A stretch of 17,461 nucleotides of DNA, from positions 1 to 17,461 of the forward strand of contig JBBSPE010000095.1 in assembly GCA_038259155.1 (NCBI GenBank), written 5' to 3'. This DNA is from JAABRT01 sp038259155. Its GTDB lineage: Bacteria; Gemmatimonadota; Gemmatimonadetes; Gemmatimonadales; Gemmatimonadaceae. A program made the position numbers and the translations under genes. Below, piece by piece: positions 7,536 to 15,248 of this stretch; positions within the stretch are counted from its first letter, which is position 1; the number at the start of each line of letters is the position of its first letter. The notes beneath the pieces were generated by a model. It was not told where the DNA came from and made no database searches. It worked only from the letters and a program-made list of their open reading frames with translations.

Positions 7536-9600
7536 GCTTGCTCGCGACGCGCCGCAGGAGTTCGTCGCTGCCAAAAGGCTTCGGAAGCACATCACGTGCC
7601 AGGTCCAGATCCGGAAGCGCCTCGAGCGTTCCTTCGGGATTGCCGGTGATGAAGAGCACCGGCAGGTCTGGCCGCTCCTGCCACACCGCGAGCGCCAACT
7701 CAGGGCCTGACCGCCCGGGCATCAGCACGTCGGTGACCAGCATGTCAAACCGACCGGGCGTGGCACGCACGAAACGCTCGGCCTGCGCTCCGTCGAGCGC
7801 CAGGACAAGGTCATAGCCGGCGCGCTGGAGAATGCGGCCCACCACGGCGCGTGTACTGTCGTCGTCCTCTGCGACCAGTATGGTGCCTCGCCCAGCTGAT
7901 GGAACGTCTGGCGGCGATGGTACCTCCGCCGACTCGTCGGGTACGTCGCGGCGGGGCAGGGTCAGCACAATGGTTGTGCCGTCGTTGGGCACCGAGTGGA
8001 TGTGCATCTGGCCGCCAAACCGGGTGATGATGCCGTGGGTTGTGGCCAGCCCGAGGCCGGTGCCTCGGCCGCGCGCCTTGGTGGTGAAGAATGGTTCGCA
8101 GGCACGCGCCACCGTGGCGTCGTCCATGCCGACACCCTCGTCGGCCACCGTCAGCGTCACACCGTCCAGTGCGTCAACTGGACCGACCGTGCGCACGATG
8201 ATCCGGCACGTTCCGCCGGCGGGCATGGCATCGCGCGCATTCGCCACGAGGTTCATGAGGATCTGTTCCATCTGGATGGAATCAACGAGCACGTGCGCGG
8301 GTGTGTCCGCGAGGCAGTCCAGCTGGACGGCGTCCCCGGCCACGCGCTGCAGCAGGCGCTGCATATTGCGCACGATCGCGGACAAATCCAGCACGGTCGG
8401 TGCGACGGAGTCTCGGCGGGCGAACGCGAGGAGCTGGCGCGTGAGTGATGCACCGCGCTCGTGCGCGCCGAGCATCTCGTCGATGAGCGTCTCGCGCACT
8501 GCGGCGTCGGCCTCGTGGCGCAGCAATTCGGCGTTGCCTCCGATGGCGACGAGCAGGTTGTTGAAGTCGTGCGCGATGCCACCCGCCAGCCGACCCACCG
8601 CCTCCAGACGCTGCGCATGTTCGGCGCGCGACTTCGACTCGCGCAAGCGGAATTCCTCGAGCGCGCGTTCGGACACGTCGCGCAGCATCAGTTGCCAGCG
8701 CCCGCCCGACGTCTTCTGGCGCGTGACTTCCACCTGCACATCGCCGCGTGTGCCACCCTTGAGCCGCCATTCGAGCGTTGGGCGCTCCAGATGATCGGAC
8801 GCGGTCAACAAGGTGGCGACCAGCGGCAGAGGATCGGCAGCACCGGCATGCGCGAGCACGTCGGCGAGCGCACGCCCTTCCAGGCCGTCTGGTACCCCGT
8901 CCATCTCGTCAGTCTCGACGGCAGCCAGTATCCGACGCGCCGCCGGATTCGCCACCTGCACCCGAGCGTCGGTGGACACCACAAGGATGCCATCCGGCGC
9001 CTCCGCAATAAGCGCCCGCAAATCCTGTTCACGCTCTTCCACGGAGCGAACCAGCGATCGCAAGGCCTGCAAGGTGAGGCTGACCAAGGCGGCCGTACCC
9101 ATCAGCACGACAGCGAGCACCGCGAGCCAGTACGCATCAGCACGCCCAAACGCTCGTTCGTTGAACGCCGGGGAGAACTGCACGGCCAGTGCGGTCATGA
9201 CAATCGAACCGACAGCCGCCAGATAGCCCACGCGCATGCCGAAGATGAGAGCGGCTGCAATCACAAGCAGCGGCGCCGCAACGACTCCGGGCGACGGGAA
9301 GGTCGGGGCGATGACGAGTGACGTATGGATCTCGAACCAGAGCGCGGTCACGGCAATGATGGTGCCGGCGTACCCGCGTCCGCTCCGGGCCAGGATATAC
9401 GCCGTCCAGCAGGCGAGTGCCGTGCCAAAGAGCAGCCACGAATGCGCGGCTGGGCTGCGCCCCTCTCCGAGACACGATACCATCGCGATCGTCGAGAAGC
9501 CGACGGCAGCGCTGAGTGCGCCCCCATTCGCCCAGCGTTGATGATCGAGCGGACGGCGCTGCCGGAGTGCCGTCAGTGAGGTGAGCGAAAAGGTCGGCAT
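7516..9600 (-). CDS. Membrane-anchored hybrid histidine kinase with receiver domain
   Basis: This is a 694-residue sensor kinase. The N-terminus has about six hydrophobic segments (roughly residues 27-45, 54-71, 76-100, 104-121, 125-141 and 157-180) with no large periplasmic loop. A PAS domain follows (about 190-315; EAPDGILVVSTDARVQVANPAA). The histidine-phosphotransfer segment has RLAGGIAHDFNNLL with H344. The ATPase domain shows the N box (NLVANARDAM, N450/N454), G1 (DEGVGM, 487-492), FFTTK and GTGLGLA. The C-terminal receiver has D579-D580, phospho-acceptor D624 (TDVLMPG) and K674 (LPKPF). This is the NtrB/CckA-like 'HDFNNLL' class. No response regulator or phosphotransfer gene is adjacent, so its output partner is elsewhere. 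The last few residues (after about SKLL) run into the PAS remnant on the other strand. The ATG at 9600 has no obvious ribosome site. Confidence 0.93.
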   Translation of the reverse strand: MPTFSLTSLTALRQRRPLDHQRWANGGALSAAVGFSTIAMVSCLGEGRSPAAHSWLLFGTALACWTAYILARSGRGYAGTIIAVTALWFEIHTSLVIAPTFPSPGVVAAPLLVIAAALIFGMRVGYLAAVGSIVMTALAVQFSPAFNERAFGRADAYWLAVLAVVLMGTAALVSLTLQALRSLVRSVEEREQDLRALIAEAPDGILVVSTDARVQVANPAARRILAAVETDEMDGVPDGLEGRALADVLAHAGAADPLPLVATLLTASDHLERPTLEWRLKGGTRGDVQVEVTRQKTSGGRWQLMLRDVSERALEEFRLRESKSRAEHAQRLEAVGRLAGGIAHDFNNLLVAIGGNAELLRHEADAAVRETLIDEMLGAHERGASLTRQLLAFARRDSVAPTVLDLSAIVRNMQRLLQRVAGDAVQLDCLADTPAHVLVDSIQMEQILMNLVANARDAMPAGGTCRIIVRTVGPVDALDGVTLTVADEGVGMDDATVARACEPFFTTKARGRGTGLGLATTHGIITRFGGQMHIHSVPNDGTTIVLTLPRRDVPDESAEVPSPPDVPSAGRGTILVAEDDDSTRAVVGRILQRAGYDLVLALDGAQAERFVRATPGRFDMLVTDVLMPGRSGPELALAVWQERPDLPVLFITGNPEGTLEALPDLDLARDVLPKPFGSDELLRRVASKLLGSPA

Positions 9601-9673
9601 CGGGTGGCGAATGGTTCATCGAACTGACCGCGTGCGGAGAAGCGTCGTCGCCTCTCGCTGCACCTCGGCAGAT

Positions 9674-9702
9674 GCTACTTCATGTCCATGAAACCCAGTA
9701 GC
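9674..9702. promoter_or_regulatory. Nested inverted repeat upstream of the kinase
   Basis: TTCATG-TC-CATGAA (9679-9692) is a perfect 14-bp palindromic repeat. It is flanked by GCTACT (9674-9679) and AGTAGC (9697-9702), which also pair. It lies in the 164-bp gap between the kinase start and the hydrolase stop, about 75-100 bp upstream of the kinase ATG. It is a plausible regulator binding site. I could not identify a convincing -35/-10 pair nearby, and nothing else is evident in this gap. Confidence 0.35.
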
Positions 9703-9764
9703 CCCTGAGACGTGGGCTGGCTATCCGGTTGCGGCCGAAGTGACGACGCGCGGCCCCCGTTCGC

Positions 9765-11069
9765 TCAGCGCAGCGCACTGTACACAAAAACCCTGAACGG
9801 ATCGCCGAGGCCAACGCGAGCGCCGAAGGTGTTGGTGAAGATCAGGGCAATGAGTTGCTCCTCCGGATCGGCCCAATAGGTGGTGTTGAAAGCGCCACCC
9901 CATGAAAACGTGCCCAGGCTCACCGGTGAGCGGGAATCATTTACCGGCGTCTCGAGCGCGAAGCCAAGTCCGAAGGCGGGCTGCAGCGTCCCCACCTGAT
10001 TGGTGAGCATCAGCTCCACGGTCTTCCGTCCGAGCAATCGCACGCCATCGAGCTCTCCCCCGTTCAGGAACAGCTGCAGAAACCGCGCGTAGTCGGCCGT
10101 GGTGGACGATAGCCCCGCGCCGCCGGAAAAATAGGTCACGGCATGCGCCGGATAGTCAGGGTCGAACATGGACTGCTGCTGGTGTACGGCCTGCAGCACG
10201 CCATTGTCGTCAGGCTGGTGCAGCGCAACAAGGCGTGCCGCCCGGTCTGCCGGCAACTCGAACCAGGTGTCCTGCATGCCCAGTGGATCCAGAATCCGTG
10301 TGCGAAGAAACTGATCGAACGACATTCCGGACAGTACTTCCACCAGATGACCGAGGACATCGATGGAGAGCCCGTACGTGAAGCGCTCGCCCGGGTCGTG
10401 CTTGAGGGGCAATCCGCCGAGCAGATTGATATCCTGCTCCAGTGTGGAGCCCGCGCGGCCGAACGCCGTGAGTCCCACCTTTCCATACACGGACTGGAAC
10501 TCGTTGCTGCCAATGTCAGCGTAGTCGAGCCCAGAGGTGTGGGTGAGCAACTGCCGAATGGTGATGCGACCGCGCGCGGCTCGCGTCTCGTACGAAGAAT
10601 CGGCCGGATTGAACGTCGTGAGCACCGTCGGGCTTTCGAACGCTGGAATGTACCGCGCGATGGGATCGTCGAGCTGGAATCGCCCCTCCTCCCAGAGCAT
10701 CATCACGGCGAGTGACGTGATGGCCTTGGTCTGCGACGCAATGCGGAAGATGTCGTCAGTGCGCAGCGGTTCCTTCGTGCCCAGGTCGCGCACGCCGAAC
10801 GCCTTGTGATAGGCGACCTCTCCATTGCGCACGATCATGACCACCGCACCTGGAATCTCTCGACGGGCAACGAGATCATTGACCCAGGCATCAAGGCGAG
10901 CCGTACGGTCCGGCAGCAGCGCGGACGCTGCGGTTGTGCTGCCCGCATTCAGTGGCGCCGTGCGTGCGGTCTGCGCAGCCATCGGCGCGGCGCTCAGTGC
11001 GATCATGCCTGCAACAAGGAAGCCGGCGGAGCACACAGGGTGCAGGCGGCAGTCGAAACGATGGGGCAT
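9765..11069 (-). CDS. Secreted serine hydrolase, class C beta-lactamase / penicillin-binding-protein-like
   Basis: The protein has 434 residues. The first ~30 form a signal peptide (LVAGMIALSAAPMAAQ, cleavage near AAQ-T), so it acts in the periplasm or outside the cell. The beta-lactamase-related fold follows, with the SxxK motif as SQTK (S112, K115) in FRIASQTKAITSLAVMMLWEEG. RITIRQLLTHTSGL comes next, a tyrosine motif at Y232 (FTYGLSIDVLG), and a WGG third box in GTFSWGGAFNTTYW. S112 would be the acyl-enzyme nucleophile. This superfamily (COG1680) includes esterases, D-aminopeptidases and carboxypeptidases, so the substrate is open and resistance should not be assumed. The frame stays open 80 codons upstream, but only the ATG at 11069 puts the signal peptide at the N-terminus. 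No clear ribosome site is seen. It is divergent from the gene at 11256. Confidence 0.9.
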   Translation of the reverse strand: MPHRFDCRLHPVCSAGFLVAGMIALSAAPMAAQTARTAPLNAGSTTAASALLPDRTARLDAWVNDLVARREIPGAVVMIVRNGEVAYHKAFGVRDLGTKEPLRTDDIFRIASQTKAITSLAVMMLWEEGRFQLDDPIARYIPAFESPTVLTTFNPADSSYETRAARGRITIRQLLTHTSGLDYADIGSNEFQSVYGKVGLTAFGRAGSTLEQDINLLGGLPLKHDPGERFTYGLSIDVLGHLVEVLSGMSFDQFLRTRILDPLGMQDTWFELPADRAARLVALHQPDDNGVLQAVHQQQSMFDPDYPAHAVTYFSGGAGLSSTTADYARFLQLFLNGGELDGVRLLGRKTVELMLTNQVGTLQPAFGLGFALETPVNDSRSPVSLGTFSWGGAFNTTYWADPEEQLIALIFTNTFGARVGLGDPFRVFVYSALR

Positions 11070-11098
11070 GGACTGGCTCGGACGAGGGAGACAACATC

Positions 11099-11117
11099 GC
11101 GGAATGTACGATTCCGC
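11099..11117. promoter_or_regulatory. Inverted repeat in a divergent intergenic region
   Basis: GCGGAAT (11099-11105) and ATTCCGC (11111-11117) are perfect inverted repeats with a 5-bp spacer, GTACG. The site lies 30 bp upstream of the serine hydrolase start and about 140 bp from the divergent start at 11256. It resembles a dimeric repressor or activator site and could control the hydrolase; this is inference from symmetry and position only. Confidence 0.35.
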
Positions 11118-11255
11118 TGACAGAAGTAGCGACGGAGCGCGCGATCTGTCCAGCCGACGGCCGGTCTGGTGGTTACTGTAGATGCAGCCCAGCCGGATAT
11201 CCTTTCTTGAACCGAGTGGACCCTTGTGGAGTTTCGTAGACTCGCACCCGGTGGG

Positions 11256-12809
11256 ATGATGGGGACCACTCAGGTACGTGAGCACGTGGACTCGCGTACG
11301 GCATGGCACCGCGCCCGCGTGATGTGTGGCATCGTGCTCTTTGCGTTGTGTGCGTCGATGATAGGAGCGCGCGCCGCGGTCGCGCAGGAAGTCTATGGTA
11401 CGGTGCGGTCGGGCACCCCGCCACGCGCCGTCGCCGGCGTTCTGGTGACGGTGTCACTGGCACGCAACGACTCCACGATTGCGCGTGTCACCACCAACGC
11501 GGGCGGTGCCTATCGCGTGCAGACGGGTAGTGCCCCTGTCGTCGTGCGTGCGCTGCGAATTGGTCAGCAGCCGGTGGAGCTGGGACGCATCACGTTGACG
11601 ACCGGCGAACGGCGCGAACTCGATGCCGCGCTGCCGGATCGGCCGGTGCAGATGATCGCGGTCACCACCACCAGAGACCAACAGTGTCGGCGCGATCCCG
11701 TGGACGGGTCGTTGGTGGCCCAGCTCTTTGAGGACGCGCGCACGGCGCTCTGGCTGTCCCGCGTGGCGGCGCGGTCACTCTCGGCCCGCACCGTGGTGCG
11801 GCGGGTGGAGCAGTCCTTCGATACCAAGGAGCAGGCCGTCGGTGAGCCGCAGATTCGCGAGGACACGATACGTTCACTGCAGCCTTTTCGGAGTGCGCCG
11901 GTGGACACCTTGCTGGCACGAGGATTCCGCGAGTCGCTGCCGGGGGCCGTGATGATCTGGAGTGCGCCGGACGCCGAGTTGCTGACGGACGATCGATTCC
12001 TCTCTGCGTACTGTCTACGGCTGGCCGACGGGTCGTCTGACCATCCAACCGAAATCGGCGTGGCGTTCGAGCCGGCGAGTGAGCGCAAGGGCGTGGTGCA
12101 GGTGCACGGCGTTTTGTGGCTCGATCGACGGACGCATGACCTGCGACGCATCGTCTATGGCTATCGGGGGGTGGAGCCGTCGGTGGCGCGCGCCACGCCG
12201 GGCGGGGTGGTGGAATACGCGCAGGTGGACGGGGGCAGCTGGTTCGTGAGTGACTGGTCGCTGCGCATGCCGATCATCGCGCAGGTTTCCCGTCGGGTTG
12301 GGAACCGGCCACCTGTGAACTTCGTGACCGTGCACGGCGTGCAGACCACGAGCGCCTACGTCGTCGCCATGCACATTGACGAGACGCTGCGCTTCTCGGC
12401 CGGCGAGGGGCGCGCTGACGTTCTTTCTGCCGGAGTGGTATCGCCGCTCGTAGATCTGCGTGATTCAGCGCAATGCGGCGCGCCCGCCTCGGACACGCTC
12501 TCCACGCTCTCCGGCGATCTGCGCAATGGTGCCGGCAATCCACTCGCCGGCGTACTCGTACGCGCGCGGTGGACGGTGACCATTCGCACCGGCGATGAGA
12601 TCATGGACAATCTGGAGTACGTGGCCTTTGAGAGCGAAGTGTTCACGCACACCGGAGCGGATGGCCGCTTCGACCTGTGCGAGCTGCCGCCGCGGGTTCA
12701 GATCGAGGTGGTGGCCGGCCCCGCCGACGCGCCGATTGCGGACGCGACGTTGCGATTGCGGCTGCAAGCCACGGCGGCGCACATCTCGCTGCAGACGCGA
12801 GCGCGCTAG
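11256..12809 (+). CDS. Secreted protein with carboxypeptidase-regulatory-like domains at both ends
   Basis: The protein has about 517 residues. An N-terminal hydrophobic stretch (VMCGIVLFALCASMIGARAAVAQ) is a signal peptide, so it is exported. The mature protein opens with a beta-sandwich of the carboxypeptidase-regulatory type (EVYGTVRSGTPPRAVAGVLVTVSL, then TTNAGGAYRVQ). A second copy of this fold is near the C-terminus (LSGDLRNGAGNPLAGVLVRARW, then THTGADGRFDLCELP). The middle 300 residues contain beta-rich sequence (GVLWLDRRTHDLRRIVYGYRG, WFVSDWSLRMPIIAQVSRR) that I do not recognise. Such proteins are common in Gemmatimonadota and Bacteroidota, where they are thought to be envelope or surface proteins; no catalytic motif is visible. 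The start is uncertain: tandem ATGs at 11256 and 11259, a GTG at 11226 and a downstream GTG/ATG pair all precede the signal peptide. Confidence 0.75.
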   Translation: MMGTTQVREHVDSRTAWHRARVMCGIVLFALCASMIGARAAVAQEVYGTVRSGTPPRAVAGVLVTVSLARNDSTIARVTTNAGGAYRVQTGSAPVVVRALRIGQQPVELGRITLTTGERRELDAALPDRPVQMIAVTTTRDQQCRRDPVDGSLVAQLFEDARTALWLSRVAARSLSARTVVRRVEQSFDTKEQAVGEPQIREDTIRSLQPFRSAPVDTLLARGFRESLPGAVMIWSAPDAELLTDDRFLSAYCLRLADGSSDHPTEIGVAFEPASERKGVVQVHGVLWLDRRTHDLRRIVYGYRGVEPSVARATPGGVVEYAQVDGGSWFVSDWSLRMPIIAQVSRRVGNRPPVNFVTVHGVQTTSAYVVAMHIDETLRFSAGEGRADVLSAGVVSPLVDLRDSAQCGAPASDTLSTLSGDLRNGAGNPLAGVLVRARWTVTIRTGDEIMDNLEYVAFESEVFTHTGADGRFDLCELPPRVQIEVVAGPADAPIADATLRLRLQATAAHISLQTRAR

Positions 12810-12841
12810 CGCCCCCTCCGCGCGCACCTCGCGCTCGTGTC
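12794..12841 (+). terminator. Long GC-rich hairpin spanning a stop codon
   Basis: Twelve bases at 12794-12805 pair with 12830-12841 (one G-U pair), leaving a 24-nt loop that contains the TAG at 12807-12809. No T-run follows, so it does not look like a classic intrinsic terminator. It may still end or protect the transcript of the preceding gene. Confidence 0.35.
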
Positions 12842-12869
12842 AACAGTCGTCGTTGTGTACGGCGGCCGC

Positions 12870-12904
12870 TTGCGCTCGCAATACGACATATGTAGAATAA
12901 GCGC
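12870..12904 (+). promoter_or_regulatory. Leaderless promoter with overlapping palindromic operator for padR-like gene
   Basis: TTGCGC (12870-12875) and TAGAAT (12893-12898) match -35 and -10 boxes with an ideal 17-bp spacer. The ATG at 12905 is only 6 bp after the -10 box, so transcription would begin at or next to the start codon. The 8-bp palindrome ACATATGT (12886-12893) abuts the -10 box. It extends imperfectly to 12881-12898, in a conspicuously AT-rich patch. PadR proteins commonly repress their own operon through such palindromes, so this is a likely autoregulatory operator. Confidence 0.55.
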
Positions 12905-13207
12905 ATGCAACGACTCACCCGTACCACCACCCGCACGCTGGTCGCGTTTTTGGAGTCGCCCGGGAGCTGGCGATACGGCTACGACCTGATGCAGGACGCC
13001 GGCCTCTCCTCCGGTACCTTGTACCCGCTGCTGGCTCGCCTCGCCGACGACGGGTGGCTTGAGTCTCGGTGGGAAGAAGCTGTGCAGGCCGGTCGGCCAC
13101 CGCGACAGCTCTATCGTCTCACCGCTCTCGGCCGACGCGAGGCGCGACAGGCGATGGAACGCGCTCAGGCCTCATGGTTGCGGGCGCCCAGCACCGGTGA
13201 GGCGTGA
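12905..13207 (+). CDS. PadR-family transcriptional regulator
   Basis: This 100-residue DNA-binding protein is essentially just the PadR winged helix. It has a helix-turn-helix with YGYDLMQDAGLSSGTLYPLLARLADDGWLESRW (about residues 24-57) and the wing RPPRQLYRLTALGRREA (about 65-80). 'SSGTLYPLLARL' and 'RQLYRLT' are PadR signatures. The long C-terminal dimerisation helices of larger PadR proteins are absent, so it is of the short subfamily. It overlaps the next gene's possible GTG start as GTGA, so the two form an operon. PadR regulators typically control the membrane protein encoded beside them. It has no ribosome binding site, in keeping with the leaderless promoter upstream. Confidence 0.92.
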   Translation: MQRLTRTTTRTLVAFLESPGSWRYGYDLMQDAGLSSGTLYPLLARLADDGWLESRWEEAVQAGRPPRQLYRLTALGRREARQAMERAQASWLRAPSTGEA

Positions 13208-13209
13208 GG

Positions 13210-14322
13210 ATGCGGCGTCGCACACGGCACACACTCAACCGCATCATTGCGCTACTCGCGAGACTGTCACCACCAGCACATCGCGAGCTCGTGCGCGGCA
13301 TGCAGGCAGAGCTGCAGGCCATCGAGGATCCCATCGAGCAAGCGTCGTTTGCGCTAGGCGCCATCAGCGCGATCGCTCAGTTGACGCTTCGCAACACGCT
13401 GCAGTCCGCCATTCGCACGCTCGGCCGGTCGTTCGGTTTCGGGCAGACCCGTGACCTCACCACGCTTGGAGCCACTCCAATGTCAGCGCCGACCGCCCAC
13501 CTCATCGTTCGCCGTCATGCAACTGCGTTCGCCGTCACCCTCGGATCACTCACCACGCTGCTCGTCGCAAACTTCGTTGTTCGACGGATACCGGGTTTGA
13601 CGGAAAACGGTGCCAATGCCGGTGCGATTGCTGAGTTCGTGCTGCTCACGATGCCATTCACATTGGCGATGACCATCCCGATGTCCGTCTTTGTGAGTGT
13701 GTGCGCGGTACTCAGCACGGACGAGGCGCTCGCGTCAGCCCGGCGCGAACGCCATGGCTTCCGTCGCCTGCTGCGACCGGTGCTGGGAGGCGCGGCTGTG
13801 ATCACGGCGTTGGCGCTCGTGCTCAACACGCAGGTGCTTCCCCAAGCGAACGCGCGTCTGTCGCGCATGCTGGCCGGCGCCCCGGTCGCCCTGTCCGAGC
13901 GCAGCATGACGCTCGGCGAGTTGAACACCGCGGCACGCGCCGCGCATTCCGCGATCGGCGACGCTGGTGCGGCACGCGCCGTGGTATACGAAGTCGAGAT
14001 CCACAAGAAGTTCGCACTGGCGGCCGCGTGCCTCGTTTTGGCTGGGCTCGCTGTGGCCATCGTGATGCGATTTCCTACGGGCGGCACGTGGTTGGCGATC
14101 GGCGCAAGTCTGCTGGTGATCGGAACGTATTACGCCGCCATGGTCGTCGGTGAGTCGCTCGCAGTCCAAGCGGTCGTGTCTCCGTTTGTCGGCATGTGGA
14201 TGGCCAACGGCGTGCTCGCCCTGGTCGCCGTGCTGCTCACGTGGCAGGCAAGAGGCGGTGGCTTGCCCGACCAGCACATCACGACGGCGCGCTCAAGCGG
14301 CCCGCGGGCGTCCGCGGCGTAG
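13210..14322 (+). CDS. LptF/LptG-like permease lacking the jelly-roll, with N-terminal prefix domain
   Basis: The protein has 370 residues. Residues 1-90 are soluble and resemble the small prefix module often encoded beside PadR regulators (SPPAHRELVRGMQAELQAIEDPIEQASFALGAI). Six membrane segments follow (about 106-126, 139-168, 189-210, 267-288, 291-315 and 324-344). The fourth begins with VEIHKKFALAAACLVLAGLAVAI, the conserved LptF/LptG (YjgP/YjgQ) motif; RSMTLGELNTAAR before it also fits that family. LptF and LptG form the inner-membrane channel that passes lipopolysaccharide to the periplasmic Lpt bridge. Here only ~57 residues separate segments 3 and 4, so the periplasmic jelly-roll is missing. 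Standard LPS export is therefore unlikely; the role is unknown. The ATG at 13210 has GGTGAGG at 13196-13202; a GTG at 13204 overlaps the PadR stop. The 3' end overlaps the CDF gene by 44 bp. Confidence 0.8.
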   Translation: MRRRTRHTLNRIIALLARLSPPAHRELVRGMQAELQAIEDPIEQASFALGAISAIAQLTLRNTLQSAIRTLGRSFGFGQTRDLTTLGATPMSAPTAHLIVRRHATAFAVTLGSLTTLLVANFVVRRIPGLTENGANAGAIAEFVLLTMPFTLAMTIPMSVFVSVCAVLSTDEALASARRERHGFRRLLRPVLGGAAVITALALVLNTQVLPQANARLSRMLAGAPVALSERSMTLGELNTAARAAHSAIGDAGAARAVVYEVEIHKKFALAAACLVLAGLAVAIVMRFPTGGTWLAIGASLLVIGTYYAAMVVGESLAVQAVVSPFVGMWMANGVLALVAVLLTWQARGGGLPDQHITTARSSGPRASAA

Positions 14323-15241
14323 CGTCCCGCTGCTTTTCCGGCCGGATGTAGATGGACGAGAGTTCCGGCATCTCGGCCTTCAGTTCCCGTTCGAGGGCCT
14401 CAATGAGCTGCTCGCCCTGACCCATCGTGACGTCGTCGTTGATGTCTGCACTGATGGCCACGAACACCTGCCGGGGACCGGTGTGCACCGTGCGGACGTG
14501 GTTCACCGCGGCCACCCATTCCTGACCGGCAACAATCGAACGCACCCGTTCGACTACATGATCGTCGGCGCGCTCGCCGATGAGCAGACCCTTGGTCTCA
14601 CGCGCGAGGAGCACGGCGACCATGGCGAGCAGCACGCCGATTACCATCGACGCGACCCCGTCGAGGCTCGGCGAGTCGAACGTGTGACTCGCCCAGACTC
14701 CCAGCGCCGCCACGCTCAGCCCGAGGAGCGCTGCCGAGTCCTCGAATACGACGATGAACACCGCCGGGTCCTTTGACCGACGCATGGCCGTCCACCAGCT
14801 GACCTCGCCCTTGGACGAGGCGAACTCCCGCACTGCGATCACCCACGACGCGCCGTCCAGCAGGAAGGCCAGCGCGAGCACCACGTAGTTGATGGTGGGG
14901 TCCGAGAGTGGCTCCGGTTCGACGAAGTGCACGTAGCCTTCGTAGAAGGACACGCCGGCCCCGACCGCGAAGATCAGAATTGCGACCACGAACGACCAGA
15001 AGTACAGTTCTCGTCCGTAGCCGAACGGATGCTGGCTGTCGTGTGGCCGGTCCGCGCGATGCTCGCCGTAGAGCAAAAGGATCTGGTTGAGGCTGTCCAC
15101 GACCGAGTGAATGCCTTCGGACAGCATGGAAGACGAACCGGTGATACTGGCTGCGATGAACTTCGCGACGGCTATGCCCATGTTCGCGGTCAGTGCCCCG
15201 AACAGGACCAGATTGCTGCGGATGTAGGTGGCGATAGACAT
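14279..15241 (-). CDS. Cation diffusion facilitator (ZnT9-like) transporter
   Basis: This 320-residue inner-membrane transporter is of the cation diffusion facilitator family, which exports divalent metals such as Zn2+, usually by proton antiport. Features include GSSSMLSEGIHSVVDSLNQ with H45 and D49 in membrane segment 2 and HPFGYGRELYFWSFVVAILIF in segment 3. FEDSAALLGLSVAALGVW (E167, D168) is in segment 5, and a cytoplasmic C-terminal domain runs from about 225 to 310. Segment 5 lacks the usual HxxxD metal pair and instead has FEDSA, as in the ZnT9/SLC30A9 branch, so metal choice or mechanism may differ. The ATG at 15241 is preceded by GGAAGG and gives the typical N-terminus. Its 3' end overlaps the permease gene tail-to-tail. 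Its start is 24 bp from the divergent gene at 15266. Confidence 0.9.
   Translation of the reverse strand: MSIATYIRSNLVLFGALTANMGIAVAKFIAASITGSSSMLSEGIHSVVDSLNQILLLYGEHRADRPHDSQHPFGYGRELYFWSFVVAILIFAVGAGVSFYEGYVHFVEPEPLSDPTINYVVLALAFLLDGASWVIAVREFASSKGEVSWWTAMRRSKDPAVFIVVFEDSAALLGLSVAALGVWASHTFDSPSLDGVASMVIGVLLAMVAVLLARETKGLLIGERADDHVVERVRSIVAGQEWVAAVNHVRTVHTGPRQVFVAISADINDDVTMGQGEQLIEALERELKAEMPELSSIYIRPEKQRDATPRTPAGRLSAPS
14302..14317. other. Hairpin inside the tail-to-tail gene overlap
   Basis: CCGCGG-GCGT-CCGCGG can form a 6-bp stem with a 4-nt loop, within the 44-bp overlap of the permease and CDF genes. A short T-run (TTTT) follows on the plus strand only after about 15 bases, so any terminator role is weak. 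Confidence 0.25.
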
Positions 15242-15248
15242 CCGATTT

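Noticed and set aside
8461..9321. A 286-codon plus-strand frame opposite the histidine kinase
   Set aside because: The minus strand carries all kinase and receiver motifs here, and the plus-strand translation has no recognisable domain.
11070..11309. An 80-codon extension upstream of the serine hydrolase
   Set aside because: It would bury the signal peptide inside the protein, and it runs across the intergenic inverted repeat and into the divergent gene.
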